Origin: an uncultured Oceanisphaera sp.
GTDB lineage: Bacteria > Pseudomonadota > Gammaproteobacteria > Enterobacterales > Aeromonadaceae
Assembly: GCF_947495715.1 (NCBI RefSeq)
Contig: NZ_CANLZU010000015.1
Span: 1 to 64,000 of the forward strand
Reading direction: 5' to 3'
DNA length: 64,000 nucleotides
The notes below the pieces were generated by a model, which worked only from the letters and a program-made list of their open reading frames with translations, had not been told where the DNA came from and made no database searches. Positions within the stretch are counted from its first letter, which is position 1, and each line of letters starts with the position of its first letter. The position numbers and the translations under genes are program-made. Positions 1 through 9,774 of this stretch are shown here, one piece after another.

Positions 1-140
1 TACTACCTGTCACAACATCGTTTATACAAGCGGATCTTCGGGATTATTTAAGTAATTAAAATGAGGGGATCTCTAAGGGCGGCAGGGGCTTGTCTTAAAG
101 CGACCTGTTGAAAAGATGAAGGGGGGCGGCGCAATATAAC

Positions 141-166
141 AAAACGGCACCCTCGGGTGCCGTTTT
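141..166 (-). terminator. Rho-independent terminator of the AraC-family gene
   Basis: Perfect 11-bp inverted repeat, AAAACGGCACC and GGTGCCGTTTT, around a 4-base loop. It lies 27 bp past the stop codon of the leftward regulator gene. Both arms end in A or T runs, so it could work in both directions. The remaining bases 1-140 show no gene I can support. Confidence 0.85.
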
Positions 167-192
167 GTCGGGGGAGGGGGCAAGGGTGTCGG

Positions 193-1236
193 TTAACCGC
201 GTTTCTGACGCGCCTGGCTGGGCGAAACGCCGAAGAAGTCCTTGAAGCAGTGGCTGAAGTGAGTGGAGCTGACAAAGCCGCAGGCCACGGCGATGCTGGA
301 GATGCTGTCGCTGCTCTGCAACAGCAGGCGGCGGGCATGGGTGATGCGCAGTTCCAGATAATAACGGGACGGCGTGGTTTCGAGGTGATTCTGAAACAGC
401 CGTTCGATGCGCCGGCGCGACAGGCCCACGTAGTCGGCCAGCTCTTCGATGCCGAGCGGCTCTTCGATGTTGCTGCTCATCAGCCGCAGCAGGGAGCGCA
501 GGGCGTCGGGCATGGTGGGGTCGTCTTCCGCCGTGGCCAGCCGGTTTTCGCCGTCGTTGGCCACCCGATCGCTGCTCAGAATTTCGCGAATGGCGCGCAC
601 CGTATCGGTGCCGTGCAGCCGCTCGATTAACGCCAGCATCATTTCCAGCGCGCTGTTGGGGCCGGCGCTGGTCAGTATGCGCGCTTCCACCATCATGGTG
701 TGGGTTGACACCTCTACCGAGGGAAAGCGTTCCCGGGCAAAGGCATGATTGTCCGGGTGCAGGGCGCAGCTGAGCCGATCAAGCACGCCGGCGTGGGCCA
801 GGGCCACGGCGCCGTTCCACAGGCCGCCCAGCACCTTTTGCCGTTTGGCCGCCGCCTTCAGTACCTGGCTCAGTGGCCCATGCTCGCTCAGGTTGCAGCG
901 AAAGCCGCCGCACACAATCAGCACATCCAGGGCGTTGTCGCCTTCCAGTACCAGCTGGTCCAGGGTGGCATTGGCCGAAATGTCGATGGCCAGATCGCTG
1001 CGCACCGTAGTGGCATTCAGGCCGAAGGTGGTAAAGGTAAACAGCGGCGTGGCCTGCACCAGATTGGCGGTGACCACGGCGTCTACCGCAGCGGTAAAGG
1101 CCATCATCGAAAAATGGGGCTGCAGTATAAAGCCGACTCTTATCGGCGCCGTGCCCGCCGGACGCGCCGGCAGAAAGGCGCTGTTGGTATCGCGCAGGCG
1201 ATGGCTGAAATGACGTTTTTCACTGATTTGCGACAT
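193..1236 (-). CDS. gbdR: GbdR-like AraC-family transcriptional regulator
   Basis: 347 residues with two domains. Residues about 30-190 form a DJ-1/PfpI (class I amidotransferase-like) domain, including the VGFILQPHFSMMAF start and a LIVCGG strand. Residues about 240-345 form a double helix-turn-helix AraC domain with the SPSQARQKRG end typical of the family. This GlxA-type architecture is that of GbdR, the Pseudomonas activator that senses glycine betaine and dimethylglycine. The gene diverges from glyA and the sarcosine oxidase genes, which are GbdR targets in Pseudomonas, so activation of the neighbouring cluster is the likely role. Ligand and target are inferred from family and context. 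Confidence 0.82.
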   Translation of the reverse strand: MSQISEKRHFSHRLRDTNSAFLPARPAGTAPIRVGFILQPHFSMMAFTAAVDAVVTANLVQATPLFTFTTFGLNATTVRSDLAIDISANATLDQLVLEGDNALDVLIVCGGFRCNLSEHGPLSQVLKAAAKRQKVLGGLWNGAVALAHAGVLDRLSCALHPDNHAFARERFPSVEVSTHTMMVEARILTSAGPNSALEMMLALIERLHGTDTVRAIREILSSDRVANDGENRLATAEDDPTMPDALRSLLRLMSSNIEEPLGIEELADYVGLSRRRIERLFQNHLETTPSRYYLELRITHARRLLLQSSDSISSIAVACGFVSSTHFSHCFKDFFGVSPSQARQKRG

Positions 1237-1579
1237 GGTGTTTTTATGCTGGCTTCGGGGTAATGGAAGCGTGTCCGGAATGTTACCGCTTGGAGGTGCA
1301 TAGTACCCCGCCGGGGTGGGCTTTGCACCTGCAGTACCGTATCAGCGCCGGATCAGGCTCGGTCTGGCTCCATTTTGTGACGGGCATTGATCACAATGTT
1401 GTGCTTATGTGAAATGTTGTCGCAAATACGCAGCTTTAGGCCGCAGCCAGTCACCCCTGCCATATTGACCCCCCGTATTATCGCCTTAACGCAAGGCCGC
1501 CGTGGTTACACCGACGGCCATGCCAACAGGGATACATCAGGCACCGGGAGCAGCCCGGGCCGCGCAAGGAGGTCACAAG
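1237..1579. promoter_or_regulatory. Divergent intergenic region, gbdR-like / glyA
   Basis: 343 bp with no gene I can support. It must hold the promoters for the regulator and for the sarcosine cluster. The stretch 1377-1440 is the most AT-rich part and is the likeliest place for an activator site and promoter. I could not fix a -35/-10 pair with confidence. Confidence 0.4.
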
Positions 1580-2833
1580 ATGTTCAGCAAAGACACCCGC
1601 ATTCAGGATATGGACCCGGCACTGTGGGCCGCCATGGAAGAAGAAGCCGCCCGTCAGGAACAGCATATCGAGCTGATTGCCTCGGAAAACTACACCAGCC
1701 CGGCGGTGATGGAAGCCCAGGGGTCGGTACTGACCAACAAATATGCGGAAGGCTACCCGGGCAAGCGCTATTACGGCGGTTGCGAAGCGGTAGACAAGGT
1801 TGAAGTGCTGGCCATCGAGCGCGCCAAGGAACTGTTTGGCGCCGACTATGCCAACGTGCAGCCCCATTCCGGCTCTCAGGCCAATGCCGCCGTGTACATG
1901 GCGCTGTGCGCCCCCGGCGACACCGTGCTGGGCATGAGTCTGGCCCACGGTGGTCACCTCACTCACGGTGCCAAGGTCAGCTTTTCCGGCAAAATCTACA
2001 ACGCGGTGCAGTACGGCCTGAACGAGGCTACCGGTGAGGTGGACTACGACCAGGTAGAAGCGCTTGCGCTGGAGCACAAGCCGAAGATGATCGTCGCCGG
2101 TTTCTCCGCCTATTCCAAGGTCATGGACTGGGCCCGCTTCCGCGCCATTGCCGACAAGGTAGGGGCTTATCTGTTCGTGGACATGGCTCACGTGGCCGGT
2201 CTGGTTGCCGCGGGCCAGTACCCCAACCCGGTACCTCATGCCCATGTGGTCACCACTACTACCCACAAGACACTGCGCGGCCCCCGTGGCGGCCTGATCC
2301 TGGCCAAGGGTAATCCGGACCTGGAGAAGAAGCTCAACGCCGCCGTGTTCCCCGGTGGTCAGGGTGGCCCGCAGATGCACGCCATCGCCGGCAAGGCCGT
2401 GGCCTTTGCCGAGGCGCTGAAGCCCGAATTTACCGAATATCAGAAAGCCGTGGTGGAAAACGCCCGCGCCATGGTGGAGGTGTTTCAGAGCCGCGGTTTC
2501 GATGTGGTATCCAACGGCACCGACAACCACCTGTTCCTGCTCGATCTGTCCGCCAAGGGCATTACCGGCAAGGATGCAGACCGGGTACTGGGTGATGCCT
2601 GCATCACCGTGAACAAGAACGCCGTGCCCAACGACCCCCAGTCACCCTTTGTGACCTCGGGCCTGCGCATCGGTACCCCGGCGGTGACCACCCGCGGCTT
2701 CAAGGTTGAGCATTGCCGTCAGCTGGCCGGCTGGATCTGCGACATTCTGGAGCATATGGACGACCCGGAAGTGATTGTGTCGGTGAAGGACCAGGTCGCC
2801 AGCCTGTGCAGCTACTTCCCGGTATATCGCTAA
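1580..2833 (+). CDS. glyA: Serine hydroxymethyltransferase
   Basis: PLP enzyme interconverting serine and glycine with tetrahydrofolate and 5,10-methylene-tetrahydrofolate in the cytoplasm. The start at 1580 follows an ideal AAGGAGGT (1566-1573) six bases upstream and gives 417 residues, exactly the usual GlyA length; an in-frame ATG at 1502 would add 26 unrelated residues. The LIASENY motif is near the N-terminus and the PLP lysine is in [14 protein letters not shown]. It opens the sarcosine cluster, so it probably condenses glycine and the methylene group released by sarcosine oxidase into serine. It may be a pathway-specific second copy; the rest of the genome is not visible. Confidence 0.96.
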   Translation: MFSKDTRIQDMDPALWAAMEEEAARQEQHIELIASENYTSPAVMEAQGSVLTNKYAEGYPGKRYYGGCEAVDKVEVLAIERAKELFGADYANVQPHSGSQANAAVYMALCAPGDTVLGMSLAHGGHLTHGAKVSFSGKIYNAVQYGLNEATGEVDYDQVEALALEHKPKMIVAGFSAYSKVMDWARFRAIADKVGAYLFVDMAHVAGLVAAGQYPNPVPHAHVVTTTTHKTLRGPRGGLILAKGNPDLEKKLNAAVFPGGQGGPQMHAIAGKAVAFAEALKPEFTEYQKAVVENARAMVEVFQSRGFDVVSNGTDNHLFLLDLSAKGITGKDADRVLGDACITVNKNAVPNDPQSPFVTSGLRIGTPAVTTRGFKVEHCRQLAGWICDILEHMDDPEVIVSVKDQVASLCSYFPVYR

Positions 2834-2884
2834 TCCACAGTGGTCTGAGGGTTGGAGCAGTAAGCGAAATGAACAACCGAACAC

Positions 2885-2936
2885 CGACACGCCGTAAACC
2901 CATCCATGGGGGCTCCACTGCGCCATCCCTGGCGCA
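2885..2936 (-). repeat. Two-hairpin repeat, copy F
   Basis: Read on the minus strand: hairpin 1 is TGCGCC-AGGGAT-GGCGCA (2919-2936) and hairpin 2 is CCC-ATGGAT-GGG (2899-2910). The conserved TTTACGGCGTGTCG flank follows. It lies in the 178-bp glyA-soxB gap and would be transcribed in antisense orientation within the operon mRNA. Five further copies occur in the window. Confidence 0.75.
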
Positions 2937-3011
2937 GAGGGTAGGTGTAACGGTTTGTCCATTCCGCTTCCGTTGAGCCAGCCAGAACCCTTTTAAAGAA
3001 CAGGTGAGACT

Positions 3012-4265
3012 ATGAAAAAATATTCAGGATTCGGGCTCCTCAAACATGCCCTGACCCACCACGAAAACTGGCAGCGCGTGTGGCACAACCCCACGCCCAA
3101 GGCCGAAGGATACGACGTCATCATCGTCGGCGGCGGCGGCCATGGTCTGGCCACGGCCTACTACCTGGCCAAAGAGCACGGCATCACCAACGTGGCGGTG
3201 ATCGAAAAGGGTTACCTGGGTGGCGGCAACACCGCCCGTAACACCACTATCGTACGTTCCAACTACCTGTGGGATGAAGCCGCTCACCTGTATGAGCATT
3301 CCATGAAACTGTGGGAAGGGCTGGCGCAGGACTTGAACTACAACCTGATGTTCAGCCAGCGTGGCGTGCTTAACCTGGGCCACACCCTGCAGGACATGCG
3401 CGACATCGAGCGCCGGGTCAACGCCAACCGCCTGAACGGCATCGATGGCGAAGTGCTCAATGCCAAGCAGGTGCAGGATCTGGTGCCGATTCTCGACTGC
3501 TCCACCAATGCCCGTTATCCGGTGTTGGGGGCCTCCTGGCAGCCGCGCGGCGGCACCGCCCGTCACGACGCCGTGGCCTGGGGCTTTGCCCGCGCCGCCG
3601 ACGCCATGGGTGTACACCTGATCCAGCAGACCGAAGTGACCGGCATTCGCCGTGAAAACGGCGCCGTCACCGGGGTGGAAACCACTCGCGGCTTTATCTC
3701 TGCGCCCAAGGTGGCCTGCGTGACCGCCGGTAACTCGGGTGTGATGGCCAACATGGTCGGCATGAAGCTGCCGCTGGAGTCGCATCCGCTGCAGGCCATG
3801 GTATCCGAGCCGGTCAAGCCGATTCTCGACACCGTGGTGATGTCCAACCACGTGCACGGCTATGTGTCCCAGTCCGACAAGGGCGATCTGGTCATCGGCG
3901 CGGGTATCGACAGCTACCTGGGTTACGGTCAGCGCGGCTCCTTCCCGGTGGTGGAAGAAACCATGGCGGCCATTGTGGAAATGTTTCCCATCTTCAGCCG
4001 GGTGCGCCTCAACCGTACCTGGGGCGGCGTTGTCGACACCTGTCCCGATGCCTGTCCGATTATTTCCAAGACCCACATCAAGGGCCTGTATTTCAACTGT
4101 GGCTGGGGTACCGGCGGCTTCAAGGCCACCCCGGGCTCGGGTAACGTATTTGCCCACACCATTGCCAAGGATGAGCCGCATCCCCTGGCCAAGGCATTTA
4201 ATGTCGACCGTTTCACCAGCGGCCATCTGATTGACGAGCACGGCGCAGCCGGCGTAGCCCACTGA
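3012..4265 (+). CDS. soxB: Sarcosine oxidase subunit beta
   Basis: 417 residues. An FAD-dependent DAO-type oxidoreductase with the Rossmann dinucleotide-binding motif [10 protein letters not shown] at about residues 36-45. This is the flavin subunit where sarcosine is oxidised in the heterotetrameric enzyme; the covalent flavin site of the family is also on beta. Residues such as [14 protein letters not shown] near residue 365 are the usual C-terminal FAD-binding stretch. It is followed after 10 bp by soxD, then soxA and soxG, the standard soxBDAG operon. Length and order match the family. Confidence 0.96.
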   Translation: MKKYSGFGLLKHALTHHENWQRVWHNPTPKAEGYDVIIVGGGGHGLATAYYLAKEHGITNVAVIEKGYLGGGNTARNTTIVRSNYLWDEAAHLYEHSMKLWEGLAQDLNYNLMFSQRGVLNLGHTLQDMRDIERRVNANRLNGIDGEVLNAKQVQDLVPILDCSTNARYPVLGASWQPRGGTARHDAVAWGFARAADAMGVHLIQQTEVTGIRRENGAVTGVETTRGFISAPKVACVTAGNSGVMANMVGMKLPLESHPLQAMVSEPVKPILDTVVMSNHVHGYVSQSDKGDLVIGAGIDSYLGYGQRGSFPVVEETMAAIVEMFPIFSRVRLNRTWGGVVDTCPDACPIISKTHIKGLYFNCGWGTGGFKATPGSGNVFAHTIAKDEPHPLAKAFNVDRFTSGHLIDEHGAAGVAH

Positions 4266-4275
4266 GGAGATAGAG

Positions 4276-4563
4276 ATGTTCAGTATTTATTGTCCGCATT
4301 GCGGCGAACACCGGGAAGAAGACGAGTTTCACTACGGCGGCGAGGCACACATTGCCCGCCCGGCAGACCCCAATGCGCTCAGCGACGAAGAATGGGCCCA
4401 GTACCTGTTTATGCGCAAGAACCCGCGTGGTCTGCACCACGAGATGTGGTATCACGCCGCGGGTTGCCGCAAGTTCTTCAATGCGTCCCGGCACACCGTG
4501 ACCTATGAAATTCAGGAAACCTATAAGGTGGGCGAACAGCCCCAGCAAGGAGGCCAGTCATGA
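4276..4563 (+). CDS. soxD: Sarcosine oxidase subunit delta
   Basis: 95 residues, the usual size for this small zinc-binding subunit of heterotetrameric sarcosine oxidase. The N-terminal CPHCGEHRE, a central HHEMWYHAAGCRKFF and the four ligands C6, C9, H and C match the family's zinc site. Its stop overlaps the soxA start (ATGA at 4560-4563), which implies translational coupling. Confidence 0.95.
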   Translation: MFSIYCPHCGEHREEDEFHYGGEAHIARPADPNALSDEEWAQYLFMRKNPRGLHHEMWYHAAGCRKFFNASRHTVTYEIQETYKVGEQPQQGGQS

Positions 4564-7500
4564 GCCAGCAACATCGTCTTCAGGGCAAGGGTCGGGTAGA
4601 CCACAGCAAGCCGCTCAGCTTTATCTTTAACGGCAAGACCTATCAGGGTTTGTCTGGCGACACCATTGCCTCGGCACTGCTGGCCAACGGGGTCGACGTG
4701 GTCGGCCGTTCGTTCAAGTATTCCCGTCCGCGCGGCATCATGGCCGCCGGTGCCGAAGAGCCGAACTGCATCCTGCAGGTAGGCAGCAGCGAAGCCACCA
4801 TGATCCCGAACATTCGCGGCACCCAGGCCGAGCTGTACGACGGCCTCACCGCCGCCAGCACCAACGGCTGGCCGAATGTAGACAAAGACATCATGGGTGT
4901 GATGGGCAAGCTCGGCGGCAGCATGATGCCCCCCGGCTTCTACTACAAGACCTTCATGTATCCCCAGTCCATGTGGCCCAAGTACGAACACCTGATCCGC
5001 AAGGCTGCCGGTCTGGGCCGGGTGCCGAAAGACAAGGATCCGGACACCTACGACAAGCTCAACCATCACTGTGACGTGCTGGTAGTGGGCGGTGGCGCGG
5101 CCGGTCTGGCGGCGGCACTGGCGGCGGGTCGCCGTGGCGCCCGGGTGATTCTGGTGGACGAACAAAACGAATTTGGCGGCCATTTGCTGCACAGCACCCA
5201 GCCCATCAACGGCCAGGCGCCGACCCAGTGGGTGGCCAACGCGGTCAAGGAGTTGCAGGGCCTGCCCGACGTCACCCTGCTGCCGCGCAGCACCGCCGCC
5301 GGTTATTACGATCACAACTTCGTGACCGTGCTGGAGCGCCGCACCGATCATCTGGGCGAGCGCATCTCCGGCAAGACCCGTCAGCGTCTGCACCGCATTC
5401 GTGCCAAGCGCGTGGTGCTGGCCACCGGTGCTCACGAACGCCCGCTGGTATATGGCAACAACGATCTGCCCGGCAACTTCGTGGCCAGTGCACTTTCTAC
5501 CTACGTCAACCGTTATGGCGTGGCCCCGGGCAACAACCTGGTGCTGATGACCTGTAACGATTATGGCTATCAGGCCGCACTGGACTGGCTGGATGCCGGC
5601 CGCAAGCTGGCGGCGGTAGTCGACAGTCGTCATCGTCCCGACGGCGCCCGTTACAAGGCGCTGAAGGCGCGCGGCGTCAAGATTTATACCGGCCACGGAC
5701 TGATTGAAGCCCTTGGCAAGAAGCGGGTAACCGGCGCCAAGGTGGCGGCCCTGTCCAGCGATGGCAGCCAGGTGACCGGGGCGGCCGAGACGCTTGCCTG
5801 CGACATCATTGCCAGCTCCGGTGGCTGGAGCCCGGTGGTGCACCTGACCGCCCATACCGGCTCTCGCCCGGTATGGAACGACGACATCATCGGTTTTGTG
5901 CCCGGTGAGTCGGTACAGAAGCAGCTGCTGGCCGGCGGTATGCACGGCACCTATGCCCTGTCTGCGGTATTGGCCGAAGGCCTGAGCGCCGGTCGTGATG
6001 CCGCCGATGCCACCGGGTACGGTGACATTTCCGCCCAGGTTCAGGATGCCGAGATCAAGACCGACGATCCCCGTGAAGACGCGGCCCAGGCCCTGTTTTT
6101 GGTGCCGCACAACAAGCCGGTGAGCCGTGCGCCCAAGCAGTTTGTGGATTATCAGAACGATGTAACCGCCGCCGGTATCGAGCTGGCCGTGCGCGAGGGC
6201 TTCGAGTCCATCGAGCACATCAAGCGTTACACCGCCATGGGCTTTGGTACCGATCAGGGCAAGCTGGGTAACATCAACGGCATGGCCATTGCCGCCCGCG
6301 CCATGAACAAGAGCATTCCCGAAACCGGCACCACCGTGTTTCGTCCCAACTACACCCCGGTCACCATGGGTGCCCTGGCCGGTCGCGACGCACACCACCT
6401 GTTCGACCCGGCGCGCTTTACCGCCATGCATGCCTGGCATGTGCAGCAGGGTGCCGAGTTTGAAGACGTGGGTCAGTGGAAGCGTCCCTGGTTTTTCCCC
6501 AAATCGGGTGAAGACATGCACCAGGCGGTGAACCGCGAATGTCTGGCGGTACGCAACAGCGTGGGCATTCTGGATGCCTCTACCCTGGGCAAAATCGACA
6601 TTCAGGGCGCCGATGCCCGCGAGTTTCTGGCGCGCATCTACACCAACGCCTGGGCCAAGCTGAGCCCCGGCAACTGCCGCTACGGCCTGATGTGTAAAGA
6701 AGACGGCATGGTGTTTGACGATGGTGTGACCGCCTGCATCAACGACCAGCACTTTGTGATGACCACCACCACCGGCGGCGCCGCGGGCGTACTGCAGTGG
6801 CTGGAGTTGTGGCACCAGACCGAATGGCCGGAGCTGGAGGTGTATTTCTCCTCGGTTACCGATCACTGGTCCACCATGACGGTAACCGGTCCCAACAGCC
6901 GCAAGGTGCTGGAAAAGATCTGTGCAGATGTGGACCTGTCTGCCGATGCCTTCCCCTTCATGGGCTGGCGCGATGCGACCGTCGCCGGCGTCAAGGCGCG
7001 GATCTTCCGCATCTCCTTTACCGGTGAGTTGAGCTTCGAGATCAACGTACAGGCGAACTACGGCCTGCATACCTGGGAAGCGGTGATGGAAGCGGGTGCC
7101 GAGTTCAACATTACGCCGTATGGCACCGAAACCATGCACGTGCTGCGGGCAGAGAAGGGCTTCATCATCGTCGGCCAGGACACCGATGGCTCCGTTACCC
7201 CCTTCGACCTGAACATGGGCTGGTGTGTGGGCAAGACCAAGCCGTTCCCGTTTGTTGGCCAGCGTTCCTGGAGTCGCTCCGACACCGCGCGCACCGACCG
7301 CAAGCAACTGGTGGGCCTGAAGTGCAAGGAAGCGAAAACCGTGATTCCGGAAGGCGCGCAAATCGTGCTGGACCCGAACCATCCGGTGCCGGTACCCATG
7401 GTCGGCCATGTGTCGAGCAGCTACTACAGTGCCAATCTGGGCCACAACATCGCCATGGGCGTGGTCAAGGACGGTCTGAATCGCATGGGCGAAACCGTGT

Positions 7501-7589
7501 ATTGCCCGCTGGCCGATGGCCGGGTGCTGGAAGCCGAAATTACCAGCCCGATTTTCTATGATCCCAAAGGAGAGCGTCAGCATGTCTAA
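4560..7589 (+). CDS. soxA: Sarcosine oxidase subunit alpha
   Basis: 1009 residues, the usual size. In order: a 2Fe-2S-like N-terminal fold at about 10-100 (without the cluster cysteines, as usual), an NAD-binding Rossmann domain starting with CDVLVVGGGAAG at about residue 170, the SoxA middle region, and a C-terminal aminomethyltransferase (GCV_T) domain from about residue 600. The last binds tetrahydrofolate and turns the methyl carbon of sarcosine into methylene-THF, the substrate of GlyA upstream. It overlaps soxD by 4 bp and soxG by 8 bp. Confidence 0.96.
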   Translation: MSQQHRLQGKGRVDHSKPLSFIFNGKTYQGLSGDTIASALLANGVDVVGRSFKYSRPRGIMAAGAEEPNCILQVGSSEATMIPNIRGTQAELYDGLTAASTNGWPNVDKDIMGVMGKLGGSMMPPGFYYKTFMYPQSMWPKYEHLIRKAAGLGRVPKDKDPDTYDKLNHHCDVLVVGGGAAGLAAALAAGRRGARVILVDEQNEFGGHLLHSTQPINGQAPTQWVANAVKELQGLPDVTLLPRSTAAGYYDHNFVTVLERRTDHLGERISGKTRQRLHRIRAKRVVLATGAHERPLVYGNNDLPGNFVASALSTYVNRYGVAPGNNLVLMTCNDYGYQAALDWLDAGRKLAAVVDSRHRPDGARYKALKARGVKIYTGHGLIEALGKKRVTGAKVAALSSDGSQVTGAAETLACDIIASSGGWSPVVHLTAHTGSRPVWNDDIIGFVPGESVQKQLLAGGMHGTYALSAVLAEGLSAGRDAADATGYGDISAQVQDAEIKTDDPREDAAQALFLVPHNKPVSRAPKQFVDYQNDVTAAGIELAVREGFESIEHIKRYTAMGFGTDQGKLGNINGMAIAARAMNKSIPETGTTVFRPNYTPVTMGALAGRDAHHLFDPARFTAMHAWHVQQGAEFEDVGQWKRPWFFPKSGEDMHQAVNRECLAVRNSVGILDASTLGKIDIQGADAREFLARIYTNAWAKLSPGNCRYGLMCKEDGMVFDDGVTACINDQHFVMTTTTGGAAGVLQWLELWHQTEWPELEVYFSSVTDHWSTMTVTGPNSRKVLEKICADVDLSADAFPFMGWRDATVAGVKARIFRISFTGELSFEINVQANYGLHTWEAVMEAGAEFNITPYGTETMHVLRAEKGFIIVGQDTDGSVTPFDLNMGWCVGKTKPFPFVGQRSWSRSDTARTDRKQLVGLKCKEAKTVIPEGAQIVLDPNHPVPVPMVGHVSSSYYSANLGHNIAMGVVKDGLNRMGETVYCPLADGRVLEAEITSPIFYDPKGERQHV

Positions 7590-8211
7590 CAACACCGCGA
7601 AACTGGCCGAAACTCAAACTGACGTGCGGGTGGAATCCCCGCTGTATCACGCCAACCTGGACGCGCTGGCCAAAAAAGACCAGCAGGGCGAAGTGGTGTT
7701 GCGCGAGAAGGCACATCTGGGCCACCTGGTGTTGCGCGGCAACGTCGGCAACGATTTGTTCGCCAAAACCGTAGAGAAGGTACTGGGGGTGGCACTGCCC
7801 ACCACCGCTTGCAGCTCGGTAGAAAACGAGCAGGTACTGGTGCAATGGCTGGCGCCGGACGAGTGGCTGATCATCACCGAAGGCGGTCGGGAAGGGCCGT
7901 TGGAAGCCCAGCTGCGCGAGCACCTTTCCGGCCACTATTCGCTGGTGGACGTGAGCGGCGGCCAGACGGTACTGGCGTTGTCCGGCCCCAAGGCCGAGCT
8001 GGTGATTCGCAAGTCCTGTCATTACGACGTGCACATGTCCAACCTGCCCACCGGCAAGTGCGTGGGCACCACCTTTGCCAAGAGCGCGGTACTGCTGCGC
8101 CGCACCGGCGCCGACAGCTTCGAGCTGGTGATTCGTCGCAGCTTCGCCGACTATCTGTGGATGTGGCTGCAGGACGCCAGCCGCGAATACGGCCTGGTCA
8201 TCGAGAAGTAA
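7582..8211 (+). CDS. soxG: Sarcosine oxidase subunit gamma
   Basis: 209 residues. The start at 7582 sits 7 bases after AAAGGAGAG and overlaps the last 8 bp of soxA; an upstream in-frame ATG at 7516 lies deep inside soxA and is less likely. It has the fold of a truncated GCV_T domain and is the structural gamma subunit that completes the SoxBDAG tetramer. The C-terminal RRSFADYLWMWL stretch is characteristic of the family. Confidence 0.94.
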   Translation: MSNNTAKLAETQTDVRVESPLYHANLDALAKKDQQGEVVLREKAHLGHLVLRGNVGNDLFAKTVEKVLGVALPTTACSSVENEQVLVQWLAPDEWLIITEGGREGPLEAQLREHLSGHYSLVDVSGGQTVLALSGPKAELVIRKSCHYDVHMSNLPTGKCVGTTFAKSAVLLRRTGADSFELVIRRSFADYLWMWLQDASREYGLVIEK

Positions 8212-8241
8212 CATAATAGAAAGCGGTCTCCGTAGAGTGTG

Positions 8242-8263
8242 TAGGGTCGAATTTATTCGACCG
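8242..8263 (+). repeat. GTAG-headed palindrome (class 1)
   Basis: GTAG followed by the palindrome GGTCGAATTTATTCGACC (8246-8263). It lies between soxG and purU. The same unit recurs at 10059 and 43426, with variants at 43311, 43374, 54125, 60941 and 10689. A GTAG head on a palindrome is a hallmark of REP elements mobilised by RAYT transposases. Confidence 0.75.
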
Positions 8264-8320
8264 CCCTCAATGCAGAGGCCGCCAAGTGTTGACCATCGGG
8301 CCCAACAAGGAGGCTGTCGC

Positions 8321-9187
8321 ATGACACAACAGGATACTTTGATTTTAACCGCCAGCTGTAACAGCCGCCTGGGCACCGTGGACGCGGTAACCGGCTATCT
8401 GCGCGAGCAGCGCTGCTACGTAGCGGACATGCAGACCTTTGATGACGCCCGTGCCGGCCACTTTTTTATTCGTGCCGAGTTTCGCAAGCCCGATAGCGGG
8501 GAGTTCGATGAAGCGGCGTTTCGTGACGGTTTTGCACCCCGGGCCGACGAGTTCGGCATGCAGTGGGAGCTGACCGAGCGCAGCCGCAAGCCCAACGTGG
8601 TGATCATGGTGTCCAAGTTCGATCACTGCTTGAACGATCTTTTGTACCGCTATCGCACCGGTCAGCTGGCCATCGAGATCCCGGCGATTATTTCCAATCA
8701 TCCGGATCTGCAGCGGCTGGCCGACTGGCACCATATTCCCTATTACCACCTGCCGGTGACTGCCGATACCAAGGCCGAACAAGAGGCCAAGATCTGGCAA
8801 ATCGTGCAGGAATCACAGGCGGATCTGGTGGTGCTGGCGCGTTACATGCAGGTGCTGAGCCCGCAGTTGTGTAATCAGCTGGCGGGGTGGGCCATCAACA
8901 TTCACCATTCCTTGCTGCCCGGTTTCAAGGGCGCCCAGCCTTACCACCAGGCCTATGCCAAGGGGGTAAAGCTGGTGGGGGCCACGGCTCATTACATCAA
9001 TAACGAACTGGATGAAGGCCCCATCATTACCCAGGGCATTCAGACGGTGGATCACAGTCATTACCCGGAAGACCTGGTCGCCAAGGGGCGCGATGTGGAA
9101 TGCATCACCCTGGCCAAAGCCATTCAGTATCACATCGAAAAACGGGTGTTCATGTACCAGGGCAAGACGGTGGTACTGGGCAGCTGA
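8321..9187 (+). CDS. purU: Formyltetrahydrofolate deformylase
   Basis: 288 residues. Hydrolyses 10-formyl-THF to formate and THF, recycling folate when sarcosine demethylation floods the one-carbon pool. An N-terminal ACT domain (about 6-85) is followed by a formyltransferase-fold catalytic domain with INIHHSLLPGFKG and NNELDEGPII, carrying the catalytic Asn, His and Asp. The start at 8321 follows AAGGAGG at 8307-8313; in-frame upstream starts at 8237 and 8270 would run through the GTAG palindrome or lack a ribosome site. A purU copy in a sox cluster is common in betaine-degrading bacteria. Confidence 0.96.
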   Translation: MTQQDTLILTASCNSRLGTVDAVTGYLREQRCYVADMQTFDDARAGHFFIRAEFRKPDSGEFDEAAFRDGFAPRADEFGMQWELTERSRKPNVVIMVSKFDHCLNDLLYRYRTGQLAIEIPAIISNHPDLQRLADWHHIPYYHLPVTADTKAEQEAKIWQIVQESQADLVVLARYMQVLSPQLCNQLAGWAINIHHSLLPGFKGAQPYHQAYAKGVKLVGATAHYINNELDEGPIITQGIQTVDHSHYPEDLVAKGRDVECITLAKAIQYHIEKRVFMYQGKTVVLGS

Positions 9188-9306
9188 ACCCTCGTTCGAT
9201 GTATTCCCGGCAGGGGGCGTGCCGCAGCCGCGGTGCGCCCCCTGCATAGCAAACAGGCCTGTTCGACAAGTCTGTTAAAGTAAAAAAGTCATGACAAGGA
9301 GATATC

Positions 9307-9651
9307 ATGTCTAACAAGATCACGGTTCTGCGCGATACCCAGCCCGACGTATTGCTGGATGCCACCCAGTGGGAAAAGCTGTCGGGTGACCCGCACACCG
9401 TTAACCTGAACGCTTACCAGTCGGAAGACGGCAGCAAGCTGATGGGCACCTGGATCTGTACTCCCGGCAAGTGGGCGGTGAACTACACCAAGTGGGAATA
9501 TTGCGACTTCCGTGAAGGCTACTGCATTCTCACCCCCGAAGGCGGTGAGCCCATTCACCTGAAAGCCGGCGACATCTTCGTGGTCGAGCCCGGCTTCCAG
9601 GGCACCTGGGAAGTAGTGGAAACCGTTCGCAAGTACTTCGTGTTTGCCTAA
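9307..9651 (+). CDS. Cupin domain protein of the sarcosine cluster
   Basis: 114 residues forming one cupin barrel of the DUF861/EutQ-like kind: the first conserved strand region runs around WEYCDFREGYCILTPEGGEP and the second around AGDIFVVEPGFQGTW. Such small cupins accompany betaine and sarcosine genes in other proteobacteria, but a reaction is not known to me. A good ribosome site (AAGGAGA, 9296-9302) precedes it. It is 119 bp after purU and is followed by a strong terminator, so it is probably the last gene of the cluster. Confidence 0.85.
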   Translation: MSNKITVLRDTQPDVLLDATQWEKLSGDPHTVNLNAYQSEDGSKLMGTWICTPGKWAVNYTKWEYCDFREGYCILTPEGGEPIHLKAGDIFVVEPGFQGTWEVVETVRKYFVFA

Positions 9652-9707
9652 ACCGGGTATTTGTCTGAGGTGAAGGCTGCAATGACAGCCTGATCCGAGA
9701 AGTGACT

Positions 9708-9738
9708 ATCGGCCTGCGCACTGCGCAGGCCGATTTTG
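9708..9738 (+). terminator. Terminator after the cupin gene
   Basis: Inverted repeat ATCGGCCTGCGCA and TGCGCAGGCCGAT followed by TTTTGTTT, 56 bp past the cupin stop. It closes the glyA-sox-purU cluster. Confidence 0.88.
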
Positions 9739-9774
9739 TTTATGCGAACGGCATGAGGTTGGGAGTCGTGGATC

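Noticed and set aside
1377..1396. CRP-like TGTGA...TCACA in the glyA leader
   Set aside because: The half-sites are 10 bases apart, not the 6 required for CRP.
3024..4262. Long minus-strand frame opposite soxB
   Set aside because: Shadow of soxB with no ribosome site and no recognisable motif.
4521..7595. Open frame of about 1020 codons on the minus strand
   Set aside because: Exactly antisense to soxA; histidine- and glycine-rich text typical of a GC-rich shadow frame, without any domain.
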